From Pseudomonas monsensis (GTDB lineage: Bacteria > Pseudomonadota > Gammaproteobacteria > Pseudomonadales > Pseudomonadaceae): a stretch of 64,000 bases of DNA. The stretch's first letter is position 1, and each line of letters opens with the position of its first letter. The stretch is from contig NZ_CP077087.1 in the NCBI RefSeq assembly GCF_014268495.2, forward strand, positions 1,305,501 through 1,369,500, given 5' to 3'. The position numbers and the translations under genes were made by a program. Below are positions 43,414 through 50,539 of the stretch, piece after piece. The notes beneath the pieces are model-generated. The model ran no database searches. It saw only the letters and a program-made list of their open reading frames with translations, and was not told where the DNA came from.

Positions 43414-44388
43414 TTAGCCGCGCCAGACTTGCGGGTTGACCAGATCCTGCGGGCGTTCGCCGAGCAAGGCGCTGCGCAGGTTGGCGAGGGCGCGGTTGGC
43501 CATGGCTTCGCGGGTTTCATGGGTGGCTGAGCCGATGTGCGGCAGGGTCACGGCATTTTTCAGCTGGAACAGCGGCGATTCGGCCAGCGGTTCTTTTTCG
43601 TAGACGTCGAGGCCGGCGCCACGGATGCGGTTGTTTTGCAGGGCTTCGATCAAGGCCGGTTCATCGACCACCGGGCCGCGAGAGATGTTGACCAGGATCG
43701 CGCCCGGTTTCATCAGCGCCAGTTCGCGGTGGCTGATCAGGTGACGGGTCTTGTCGCTGAGCGGCACCACCAGGCAGACGAAGTCAGCTTCGGCCAGTAA
43801 CTGGTCGAGGCTACGAAATTGCGCGCCGAGTTCTTGTTCCAGTTCGGTCTTGCGGCTGTTGCCGCTGTAGAGAATCGGCATGTTGAAACCGAAGCGGCCA
43901 CGGCGGGCGACGGCCGCGCCGATGTTGCCCATGCCGACGATACCGAGGGTTTTGCCGTGGACGTCGCAGCCGAACAATGGCGCGCCGACGCTGGCTTGCC
44001 ATTGGCCGGCCTTGGTCCAGGCATCGAGTTCAGCGACGCGGCGGGCGCTGCTCATGATCAGGGTGAAGGCAAGGTCGGCGGTACTTTCAGTGAGCACGTC
44101 CGGGGTGTTGGTGAGCATGATCCCGCGTTCGTTGAAGTAGTCGAGGTCGTAGTTGTCGTAGCCCACCGACACACTTGAGACCACTTCCAGTTTTGTCGCG
44201 CTTTCCAGTTGCGCGCGGCCGAGTTTGCGGCCGACGCCGATCAGGCCGTGGGCGTGGGGCAGGGCTTCATTGAATTGGGCGTTTATGTCGCCGTTTTTCG
44301 GGTTGGGGACGATGACGTCGAAGTCGTGTTGCAGGCGCTCGATCATTGGGGGGGTGATGCGGCTGAAGGCCAGGACTGTTTTTTTCAT
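43414..44388 (-). CDS. D-isomer 2-hydroxyacid dehydrogenase (GhrB-like)
   Basis: 324 residues from MKKTVLAFSRITPPMIERL; the start at 44388 avoids 12 N-terminal residues of non-coding type. NAD(P)-binding motif GIVGMGNIGAAVARRGRFG, catalytic Arg in LVNISRGPVVDE, Glu in GLDVYEKEP and His in LPHIGSAT are all present. It fits glyoxylate/hydroxypyruvate or 2-ketogluconate reductases of the GhrB type. Confidence 0.9.
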   Translation of the reverse strand: MKKTVLAFSRITPPMIERLQHDFDVIVPNPKNGDINAQFNEALPHAHGLIGVGRKLGRAQLESATKLEVVSSVSVGYDNYDLDYFNERGIMLTNTPDVLTESTADLAFTLIMSSARRVAELDAWTKAGQWQASVGAPLFGCDVHGKTLGIVGMGNIGAAVARRGRFGFNMPILYSGNSRKTELEQELGAQFRSLDQLLAEADFVCLVVPLSDKTRHLISHRELALMKPGAILVNISRGPVVDEPALIEALQNNRIRGAGLDVYEKEPLAESPLFQLKNAVTLPHIGSATHETREAMANRALANLRSALLGERPQDLVNPQVWRG

Positions 44389-44513
44389 TGGGCTTGGGCT
44401 CGGCGGGACTGGATTGCCAAGCAAGCTAACATTCTCTCAAGTGTAGTAGAAGGGGCTCGCGTTGCCGCGCGCCCGTTGATGCGAACTGGTTCGAAAAATG
44501 ATAACGAGTGATA

Positions 44514-44978
44514 TCAGGACTTTTGAATATTTACCTCTTCAAGTCCTGAGGCTTCAATGGTTACATTGAGATTAAGTTCGTCATAGCCTTCTTCCCGTAC
44601 GAGGTCGACATTGAAGATGTGAGCGGAAAGTGTGCCCGCTTGTCGATCAAATGTGATGTCCACATAACCCTTTCCGTTTTTGATACCCACATACGAGGGG
44701 CCTTCGAACGCTGAGTCAGTGTATTTAATAAAATCGATTGGGCTGTCCGCGGTGAAGAAGTGTCTGCCATTTTTTATATTACTTTGGAATTGTAGGCTCA
44801 GCGAACTTCCGTCAAAGGTGTCGTTTACTCTTTTGTATAGATTGCAGTAGACCACTTCCTCTGGGAATGCGATGACAAATACTCGCACTTCTGGCAGTTC
44901 AATCTTCGTGTGGAATACACCGGTTCCGGTTGCATTGCCAATACCTTGTGTTGTTTCTTTTTCAAATGTCGTAGCCAT
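44514..44978 (-). CDS. Hypothetical protein, AT-rich orphan
   Basis: 154 residues beginning MATTFEKETTQGIGNATGTGVF, without signal peptide or membrane helix. It looks like a beta-rich soluble protein (KIELPEVRVFVIAFPEEVVYCNLYKRV... alternating strands). I do not recognise a family. GC is far lower than in its neighbours, codon use is different, and an IS5 element sits 187 bp away, so it is probably a recent arrival. A perfect 16-base palindrome lies 93 bp before its start codon. Confidence 0.6.
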   Translation of the reverse strand: MATTFEKETTQGIGNATGTGVFHTKIELPEVRVFVIAFPEEVVYCNLYKRVNDTFDGSSLSLQFQSNIKNGRHFFTADSPIDFIKYTDSAFEGPSYVGIKNGKGYVDITFDRQAGTLSAHIFNVDLVREEGYDELNLNVTIEASGLEEVNIQKS

Positions 44979-45071
44979 TTTTATCTGCCTTTGTTGAGGA
45001 ATGAGCTTTTTAAATAGGAAGTTTGTACACTGGTGCGGGCTTATTGTTCACTGCAATGCTGGGCTTGGTAA

Positions 45072-45087
45072 CTGTCATATATGACAG
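45072..45087. promoter_or_regulatory. Perfect palindrome ctgtcatatatgacag, likely operator
   Basis: Sixteen-base exact palindrome in the gap between the AT-rich orphan gene (minus) and the site of the IS5 insertion. It looks like a dimeric repressor site; the factor cannot be named. Confidence 0.55.
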
Positions 45088-45152
45088 GTTGGCTATGTCG
45101 TTTGGCTATTAAAAATATGTATTAAGTCACTTTTAGTATTAATGGAATATCA

Positions 45153-45158
45153 AAGGAG
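45153..45158 (+). promoter_or_regulatory. Stranded Shine-Dalgarno sequence left of the IS5 insertion
   Basis: aaggag at 45153-45158. With the IS and one TA copy removed, it is 7 bases before the ATG at 46100, an ideal ribosome site. It is now separated from that start codon by 932 bp. Confidence 0.6.
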
Positions 45159-45162
45159 ATAG

Positions 45163-46007
45163 CTAGGCTCTGTACAAAAAGTACTGACTCAAACACCGCA
45201 TGGCACAAGCCAGAGAGACCATCGCCGCATAACTTTTTGCGAGTTTGTCGAAGCGCGTAACGATGCGACGGCTCTCCTTCAACCAGCCGAACATGCGCTC
45301 GATGATGTTGCGCTGCCGACACTTGGGGCGATCAAACAGTCTCGGTAATCCCGGCTTGAGTTTGCGCTTCATCGTGCGTAGCGGGATTACCGGCTGCATC
45401 CGATAGCGGTCGCAGTAGCGACGCAACGCTTCGGCGTCATAGCCCTTATCAGCCAGCAACCAGCGACAGCATTTGCGCGGGCGACCGCGCAAACTCGGGA
45501 TGTAAGCGTTATCCAGCAGCGGTTGCGCATAGGTAATGTCGCTGGCTTGCCCATCTGACAGTAAAAGGTTTAGCGGTACGCCATTGGCGTCGCACAGCAT
45601 ATGGATCTTCGTCGTCGGGCCGCCCCGGCTTCGACCGAGGGCGTGGTCTTGCGGTTCTTCAGGCCCCCTTTTTTCCCAGCACCAGAAGAGTTGCGCGTAC
45701 CGCCGTGGAGTCAAGCATCCAGGTCTCCAGATCAATTAATCCTTGCTCGTTCAACCTGATATGAAGCCGCAAGCATCTGCTCGAACGTCCCGCGATTGCG
45801 CCAGTCACGAAAGCGCTGATAGACCGTCGACCATGGGCTGAAGCGCTCGGGCATGTCGCGCCAGGCAGCACCCGAGCAGAGCACCCAGAGCACGCCGTTG
45901 AGCATCAGCCGATCATTTGCCCGTGGGCGTCTGTTACGGCGGGGTTCACTGAAGATGTCTGCAACCAAATCCCAGGCTGCGTCGGGGAGTTCGTACCGTT
46001 TGGCCAT
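45163..46007 (-). pseudogene. IS5-type transposase broken by indels
   Basis: The first frame (46007 to 45732) reads MAKRYELPDAAWDLVADIF...TFEQML and then ends wrongly in AASYQVERARIN. The true continuation (RLHIRLNEQGLIDLETWMLDSTAVRAT) is in the next frame, implying loss of about 2 bases near 45775-45785. A second indel near 45690 removes residues expected before the slippery run. The last frame (GPEEPQDHALGRSRGGPTTKIHM... to FLYRA) is intact. One frame change at the A6G5 run is normal for the group; the other is not, so the copy is probably inactive. Confidence 0.7.
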
Positions 46008-46097
46008 CGTGGGCTCCTGCCGTTGATGGACGCGGACTTTACTGACTCCCGGCGTTTGCTGGGTTCAAATGAGTTTCAGATGATTTCGTACAGAGCC
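45166..46097 (-). mobile_element. IS5-family (IS427-group) insertion sequence, decayed
   Basis: 932 bp between inverted ends ggctctgtac...gtacagagcc, with a 2-bp target duplication TA on each side (45164-45165 and 46098-46099). The transposase is on the minus strand in three pieces: frame from 46007 (MAKRYELPDAAWDLVADIF...), a middle piece and the DDE-type part to 45163. Near 45685 a run of six As and five Gs is the usual slippery site of this group. The stop codon of the transposase uses the flanking TA. Confidence 0.9.
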
Positions 46098-46099
46098 TA

Positions 46100-46165
46100 A
46101 TGGGAGCCGAAAGTCTCAAGGCGTGGCGTGAGCGGTGGCTCGAAATAAAGGCGGACAGTGGATAG
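46100..46165 (+). pseudogene. 21-codon ORF cut from its ribosome site by the IS5 element
   Basis: ATG 46100 opens a 21-residue frame (MGAESLKAWRERWLEIKADS...), rich in Trp, Arg and Glu, a likely amphipathic helix. Its ribosome site aaggag is left of the IS. No family recognised; it may be the whole of a small gene or only its first part. Confidence 0.4.
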
Positions 46166-46230
46166 GTGTGGGGGCGAAACTGCTCGAGAAAACGCTGTGT
46201 CAGGCACCTTCAAGGTTGAATGTGCTGACG

Positions 46231-46260
46231 CCTTCGCGAGCAGGCTCGCTCCCACAGGGG
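46231..46260. repeat. Single REP element
   Basis: ccttcgcgagcaggctcgct followed by cccacagggg: standard pseudomonad REP, immediately left of the DUF6124 pseudogene. Confidence 0.85.
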
Positions 46261-46262
46261 GG

Positions 46263-46514
46263 TTAGCTGTGTGGCGGGGATTGGGGGATTTCGTGGTTAT
46301 CCAGCACCCGATTCACCGCCAGTTCGGCGAGCATGATGATTTGCTGGATCGCCAGGATCGTCCGCCGTTGCGGCAACTCAATGTAGGCGGCGATGTCGCT
46401 AGTCATGAGGCTGGCTTGCGCCAGTGATTCGCAGGCGTGGACCAGCAGGCTTTCGTTGTCCTGATCGGGGGGCGACCAGGAACATCGTGCTGGGCTTGTG
46501 AGAGCACAGGGTGA
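46263..46514 (-). pseudogene. Truncated duplicate of the DUF6124 gene 3' end
   Basis: This stretch is about 95% identical to 46897-47150, the last two thirds of the intact DUF6124 gene, including its stop codon at 46263-46265. An extra G (cggggggcgac against cgggggcgac at about 46470) shifts the frame, and the copy stops at gtgagggc, where repeat-array sequence begins. It therefore lacks the start and 5' third. Confidence 0.85.
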
Positions 46515-46540
46515 GGGCTTTTATTTTGCGGTGAATCTAC

Positions 46541-46894
46541 CCCCTCACCCCAGCCCTCTCCCCTAGGAGAGGGGGCCGATTTGTGGGCTTTTCAAGACCT
46601 GAATTCGATTCGGTATCGCACGTCGGCGTCATTCTCCCAAACACCTCGGTCAGTCCCCTCTCCCCTAGGAGAGGGGGCCGATTTGTGGGCTTTTCAAGAC
46701 TTGAATTCGATTCGGTACCGCACGTCGGCGTCATTCTCCCAAACACCTCGGTCAGTCCCTTCTCCCCTAGGAGAGGGGGCCGATTTGTGGGCTTTTCAAG
46801 ATCTGAATTCGATTCGGTATCGCACGTCGGCGTCATTCTCCCAAACACCTCGGTCAGTCCCCTCTCCCTCCGGGAGAGGGTTAGGGTGAGGGGC
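46541..46894. repeat. Tandem array B: three 102-bp units capped by inverted ends
   Basis: Three copies of a 102-base unit; the ccgattt part recurs at 46576, 46678 and 46780. Units hold ggcttttcaagac, gaattcgattcggta, cgcacgtcggcgtcattctc and aacacctcggtcagtcccct. Outer ends are ccctcaccccagccctctcc on the left and, inverted, gagggttagggtgagggg on the right. Since 102 is a multiple of three, long artificial open frames cross it. Confidence 0.92.
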
Positions 46895-46896
46895 TT

Positions 46897-47271
46897 TTAG
46901 CTGTGTGGCGGAGGTTGGGGGATTTCGTGGTTATCCAGCACCCGATTCACCGCCAGTTCGGCGAGCATGATGATTTGCTGGATCGCCAGGATCGTCCGCC
47001 GTTGCGGCAGCTCAATGTAGGCGGCGATGTCGCTGGTCATGAGGCTGGCCTGTGCCAGGGATTCGCAGGCGTGGACCAGCAGGCTTTCGTTGTCCTGATC
47101 GGGGGCGACCTGGAACATCGTGCTGGGCTTGTGAAAGCGCAGGGTGAGGGCGTTGGGTTTGAGGTAGTGGTCGAGGGCGCGTTCGGCGGCTTCGTGGAAT
47201 TTCTTTGAGCCGGGGAATTCGTAGGGGGTGGTGTCGTCGGTTTCAGGTGGATTAGGCGTTGGTTTGAACAT
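46897..47271 (-). CDS. DUF6124-family protein
   Basis: 124 residues from MFKPTPNPPETDDTTPYEFPGSKKFHEAAERALDHYL; the start at 47271 has gag 10 bases upstream, while ATG 47280 is a three-residue longer alternative. The protein is all-helical with FHKPSTMFQVAPDQDNESLLVHACESLAQASLMTSDIAAYIELPQRRTILAIQQIIMLAELAVNRVL, as in small Pseudomonas proteins of this DUF. Role unknown. A truncated copy lies downstream, and a long structured leader precedes it. Confidence 0.75.
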   Translation of the reverse strand: MFKPTPNPPETDDTTPYEFPGSKKFHEAAERALDHYLKPNALTLRFHKPSTMFQVAPDQDNESLLVHACESLAQASLMTSDIAAYIELPQRRTILAIQQIIMLAELAVNRVLDNHEIPQPPPHS

Positions 47272-47279
47272 AGGAAACA

Positions 47280-47510
47280 TACTCGTGGCAAGTTGAGTTG
47301 AAGCTGCCACTTTTCGTTTTCCAGGCGAAAGGGTGGCAACTGTGCGCGGACTGGAAAAACCGGTCAACTTAGCCAAAACCGGCAGGCCCTAGGGCCTCCC
47401 GCGCACAGCCGCCATAACATTGCGAGCTAAAAAGCGCCGCAGTATGCCATGAGCTTTGGTAGTTGAAATCGGGTTTTCCAGACCCGGTCGCTGATGCGTC
47501 AGCGACACCC
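47280..47510 (-). ncRNA. Structured leader of the DUF6124 gene (candidate regulatory RNA)
   Basis: Read on the minus strand, the gene is preceded by a series of hairpins: gtcgctga/tcagcgac with loop tgcg (47486-47505); an outer 10-bp stem ctgtgcgcgg/ccgcgcacag (47340-47349 with 47399-47408) enclosing the palindrome aggccctagggcct (47384-47397); and a stem tgccac...tttcg/cgaaa...gtggca (47305-47338). The gtggca arm can instead pair with tgccac at 47285-47290, next to the ribosome site gag and start codon, giving two mutually exclusive folds. No ORF with family features explains it. Confidence 0.5.
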
Positions 47511-47672
47511 AAATCCTAGCCACCGCACTTCCGACGGACAACCTGCAAAACCTGTCGGAAACATCCGCGAAATCGCCGTTTCTGTAGGCTCTGCCGTAGG
47601 CTGCGATTAAACATCAAGGACAAAAAATCGCAGCCTGCGGCAGCGCCTGCAGTGAAAGCGGTGTGTTGAAAA
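47511..47672. other. Gap with an imperfect long inverted repeat
   Basis: No gene. An imperfect inverted repeat (about 47584-47609 with 47628-47652, core aggctgcgatt/aatcgcagcct) lies just before the end of the LysR gene and is related to the perfect repeat at 25998-26074; it may terminate transcription. A second pair tccgac/gtcgga is at 47531-47561. Confidence 0.5.
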
Positions 47673-48641
47673 TCAGTTGGCGACACGCGCGCCGGCGAGG
47701 CTGCCGCTTAATTCGTAGGCCGCCAGTTCAGCCTGATGCGCCGCCAGAATCTCCGGCAACGACCCGCGCAGGTATTCAACCCACGTCTTGATCTTCGCAT
47801 CCAGATATTGCCGTGACGGGTAGATCGCATACAGGTTCAGCTCTTGCGAGCGGTAGTTCGGCATGACCCGCACCAACGTGCCGTTACGCAAACCTTCGAT
47901 CGCCGCGTACACCGGCAGCACGCCAACGCCCATGCCGCTGGTGATCGCGGTTTTCATCGCATCGGCCGAGTTCACCAGAAACGGCGAGCTGTTGATGGTG
48001 ACCATTTCCTGGCCTTCCGGGCCGTCGAAGGCCCATTTTTCCAAGGGGATCACCGGGCTGACCAGGCGCAGGCAGGCGTGGTTGAGCAGGTCGCTGGGCT
48101 TTTGCGCGCAGCCGTTGGCTTTCACGTAGGCCGGCGAGGCGCAGACGATGCTGTAGGTGATGCCCAGGCGTTGCGAGACGAAGCCTGAGTCTGGCAGTTC
48201 GCGGGCCAGCACGATGGACACGTCATAGCCTTCATCGAGCAGGTCCGGCACGCGGTTGGCCATGGTCAGGTCGAAGGTCACGTCCGGGTGGGTCTTGCGG
48301 TAGCGGGCGATGGCGTCGATGACGAAGTGCTGACCGATACCGGTCATGGTGTGCACTTTCAATTGCCCGGCCGGCCGCGCGTGGGCTTCGCTGGCTTCCG
48401 CTTCGGCTTCTTCGACATAGGCCAGGATCTGTTCGCAGCGCAGCAGGTAGCGTTTACCGGCTTCGGTCAGGGCGATGCGCCGGGTCGTGCGGTTGAGCAG
48501 GCGGGTTTGCAGATGGGCTTCCAGGTTGGAGACCGCGCGCGAGACGTTGGCGGTGGTGGTGTCGAGTTGCACGGCGGCAGCGGTGAAGCTGCCCGCTTCG
48601 GCCACGCAACTGAAGGCGCGCATGTTTTGCAAAGTGTCCAT
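47673..48641 (-). CDS. LysR-type regulator, divergent from the efflux operon
   Basis: 322 residues with helix-turn-helix MRAFSCVAEAGSFTAAAVQLDTTTANVSRAVSNLEAHLQTRLLNRTTRR and a substrate domain of the CrgA type. It is divergent from the efflux operon, with 261 bp between starts. In E. coli AaeR, a LysR protein, activates aaeXAB in response to p-hydroxybenzoate; a similar role is likely here. Confidence 0.86.
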   Translation of the reverse strand: MDTLQNMRAFSCVAEAGSFTAAAVQLDTTTANVSRAVSNLEAHLQTRLLNRTTRRIALTEAGKRYLLRCEQILAYVEEAEAEASEAHARPAGQLKVHTMTGIGQHFVIDAIARYRKTHPDVTFDLTMANRVPDLLDEGYDVSIVLARELPDSGFVSQRLGITYSIVCASPAYVKANGCAQKPSDLLNHACLRLVSPVIPLEKWAFDGPEGQEMVTINSSPFLVNSADAMKTAITSGMGVGVLPVYAAIEGLRNGTLVRVMPNYRSQELNLYAIYPSRQYLDAKIKTWVEYLRGSLPEILAAHQAELAAYELSGSLAGARVAN

Positions 48642-48840
48642 GGGGTGCTCTCAAGGGAGATGGCAAATTGTGACACGAAGTTTCAGGGGCTGAGACCCCC
48701 GACCAAGGGATTATCTCGTTAACGGTAACAAAGATTCACAGGATTCCCAGCTTATCGCCGTTGGGACGTCCCCCTAGAATTGCGCCGTTGTGGGAATCGG
48801 GACGGATACGCCGGTTGGTCAGTTCAATCGAGGTGCCGCT

Positions 48841-48866
48841 TTTGCGAGCCAGCTCGCTCCCACAGG
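48841..48866. repeat. REP element in the efflux operon leader
   Basis: tttgcgagccagctcgctcc followed by cacagg: a REP with one mismatch, 37 bp before the outer-membrane lipoprotein start. Confidence 0.75.
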
Positions 48867-48902
48867 TTTTGGTTTTTCCCCCTCTTTCAGGAATTCGCAG
48901 CT

Positions 48903-50402
48903 GTGCCGCGTCGCATCAACAGAGCGCTTTTACCGCTCAGTGTTCTGGCTTTTTCCCTGGGTCTCAGCGGCTGCATTTCAACCGAAGGAATTGCCCCTCA
49001 GGACAAGGCGCTGGAGGCCAGTGCGCTGGTCACCGATGACGCCATCGCCCACGCCGCCCGTGACGCCCACTGGCCCACCGCACAATGGTGGCAAGCCTAC
49101 GGCGACCCGCAACTGAACCGCTGGATCGACCTTGCCGTTCAAGGCAGCCCGAGCATGGCCATGGCCGCCGCGCGGGTGCGTCAGGCCAAAGCCATGGCCG
49201 GTGTCGCCGAAGCCGCCGAGTCGCTACAGATCAAGGGTGAGTCAACCCTCAAACGGCACAACTGGCCAACCGATCAGTTCTATGGGCCGGGTGAGCTGGC
49301 CAATACCACGACGTGGGACAACAACGCGGCGTTGGGTTTCAGCTACGCCCTCGATCTGTGGGGCCGTGAAAGCAACAGCAGCGAGCGGGCTGTCGACCTG
49401 GCGCACATGAGCGCGGCCGAAGCGCGGCTGGCGCAACTGGAATTGCAGAACAACATCGTGCGCGCCTACATCGAGTTGTCGCTGCATTACGCCCAGCGCG
49501 ACATCGTCGCCGCGACGCTCAAGCAGCAGCAACAGATTCTCGACCTCGCGCAGAAACGTCTGGATGGCGGCATCGGTACGCACTTCGAAGTCAGCCAGGC
49601 GCAAACGCCGTTGCCGGAAACCCATCGGCAACTCGATGCACTGGACGAAGCAATCGCCCTGAGCCGCAACCAGATCGCTGCGTTGGCGGGTAAAGGCCCG
49701 GGCGAGGGCGCGCAGTTGCTGCGGCCGACGCTGTCGCTGGGGGCTGCGTTGAAATTGCCGTCGGCATTGCCCGCCGAGTTGCTGGGGCAGCGCCCGGACG
49801 TGGTTGCCAGTCGCTGGCAGGTGGCAGCGCAGGCGCGCGGGATCGACGTCGCGCACGCCGGGTTTTATCCCAACGTCGATCTGGTCGGCAGCCTCGGCTA
49901 CATGGCCACCGGCGGTGGGGCACTGGAGTTTTTGACCGGCAAGAAACTCAACTACAACGTCGGCCCGGCGATCTCCTTGCCGATTTTCGACGGTGGGCGG
50001 CTGCGTGCCGAACTGGGTGAGGCATCTGCCGGGTATGACATCGCCGTGGCGCATTACAACCAGACGCTGGTGAATGCGCTGAAGAACATTTCCGACCAGT
50101 TGATCCGCCGCGAGTCGATGGACAAGCAGCAAGGCTTTGCCGCCGAGTCGGTGGCCACGGCGCAGAAGACCTACGACATCGCGATGATTGCCTATCAGCG
50201 TGGCCTCACCGATTACCTCAACGTGCTCAATGCGCAGACGTTGCTGTTCAAGCAGCAACAAGTGCAGCAGCAGGTGCAGGCGGCGCGGTTAACGGCGCAT
50301 GCCGAGCTGGTGACGGCGCTGGGTGGCGGTCTCGGGGCTGGCAACGATGTACCGACTGCCGAGCAAACCCAGGCCCCGAAAACCCCGGTTCTCCTGCGTT
50401 GA
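48903..50402 (+). CDS. Outer-membrane efflux lipoprotein (NodT/OprM family)
   Basis: 499 residues from a GTG at 48903 with agga upstream; this gives a lipoprotein signal MPRRINRALLPLSVLAFSLGLSGC with the lipobox ending at Cys24. The longer frame reads through a REP and is rejected. Two coiled-coil OEP repeats (WWQAYGDPQLNRWIDLAVQGSPSMAMAAARVRQAKAMAG...) make the trimeric periplasmic channel. It is the outer-membrane part of the pump made with the FUSC, DUF1656 and HlyD genes. Confidence 0.9.
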   Translation: MPRRINRALLPLSVLAFSLGLSGCISTEGIAPQDKALEASALVTDDAIAHAARDAHWPTAQWWQAYGDPQLNRWIDLAVQGSPSMAMAAARVRQAKAMAGVAEAAESLQIKGESTLKRHNWPTDQFYGPGELANTTTWDNNAALGFSYALDLWGRESNSSERAVDLAHMSAAEARLAQLELQNNIVRAYIELSLHYAQRDIVAATLKQQQQILDLAQKRLDGGIGTHFEVSQAQTPLPETHRQLDALDEAIALSRNQIAALAGKGPGEGAQLLRPTLSLGAALKLPSALPAELLGQRPDVVASRWQVAAQARGIDVAHAGFYPNVDLVGSLGYMATGGGALEFLTGKKLNYNVGPAISLPIFDGGRLRAELGEASAGYDIAVAHYNQTLVNALKNISDQLIRRESMDKQQGFAAESVATAQKTYDIAMIAYQRGLTDYLNVLNAQTLLFKQQQVQQQVQAARLTAHAELVTALGGGLGAGNDVPTAEQTQAPKTPVLLR

Positions 50403-50410
50403 ACACACAA

Positions 50411-50504
50411 CCTGTGGGAGTGAGCTTGCTCGCGAAGAGGGAGTGTCAGCCAGCACATTGGTTGCCTGACTCACCGCATTCGCGAGCAAGCTCGCTCCCA
50501 CAGG
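50411..50504. repeat. REPIN (inverted pair of REPs)
   Basis: Two REPs in opposite orientation, cctgtgggagtgagcttgct... at 50411-50437 and ...agctcgctcccacagg at 50479-50504, with a 41-base spacer. It lies inside the operon, between the lipoprotein and FUSC genes, and can form a long hairpin in the mRNA. Confidence 0.85.
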
Positions 50505-50539
50505 ATCCCGGTCCGACCCGACTTTTCTGAGCAGAATTC

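Noticed and set aside
46537..46900. ORFs of about 100 codons with a repeated protein motif in array B
   Set aside because: The 102-base period is a multiple of three, which makes open frames on both strands by chance; no ribosome sites.
47272..47376. Longer N-terminus of the DUF6124 protein
   Set aside because: The added residues run through the hairpins of the leader and have no ribosome site; ATG 47271 or 47280 fits the family start.
50411..50504. REPIN as an operon terminator
   Set aside because: No T-run and the downstream FUSC gene has no evident promoter of its own; the REPIN is more likely within the transcript.
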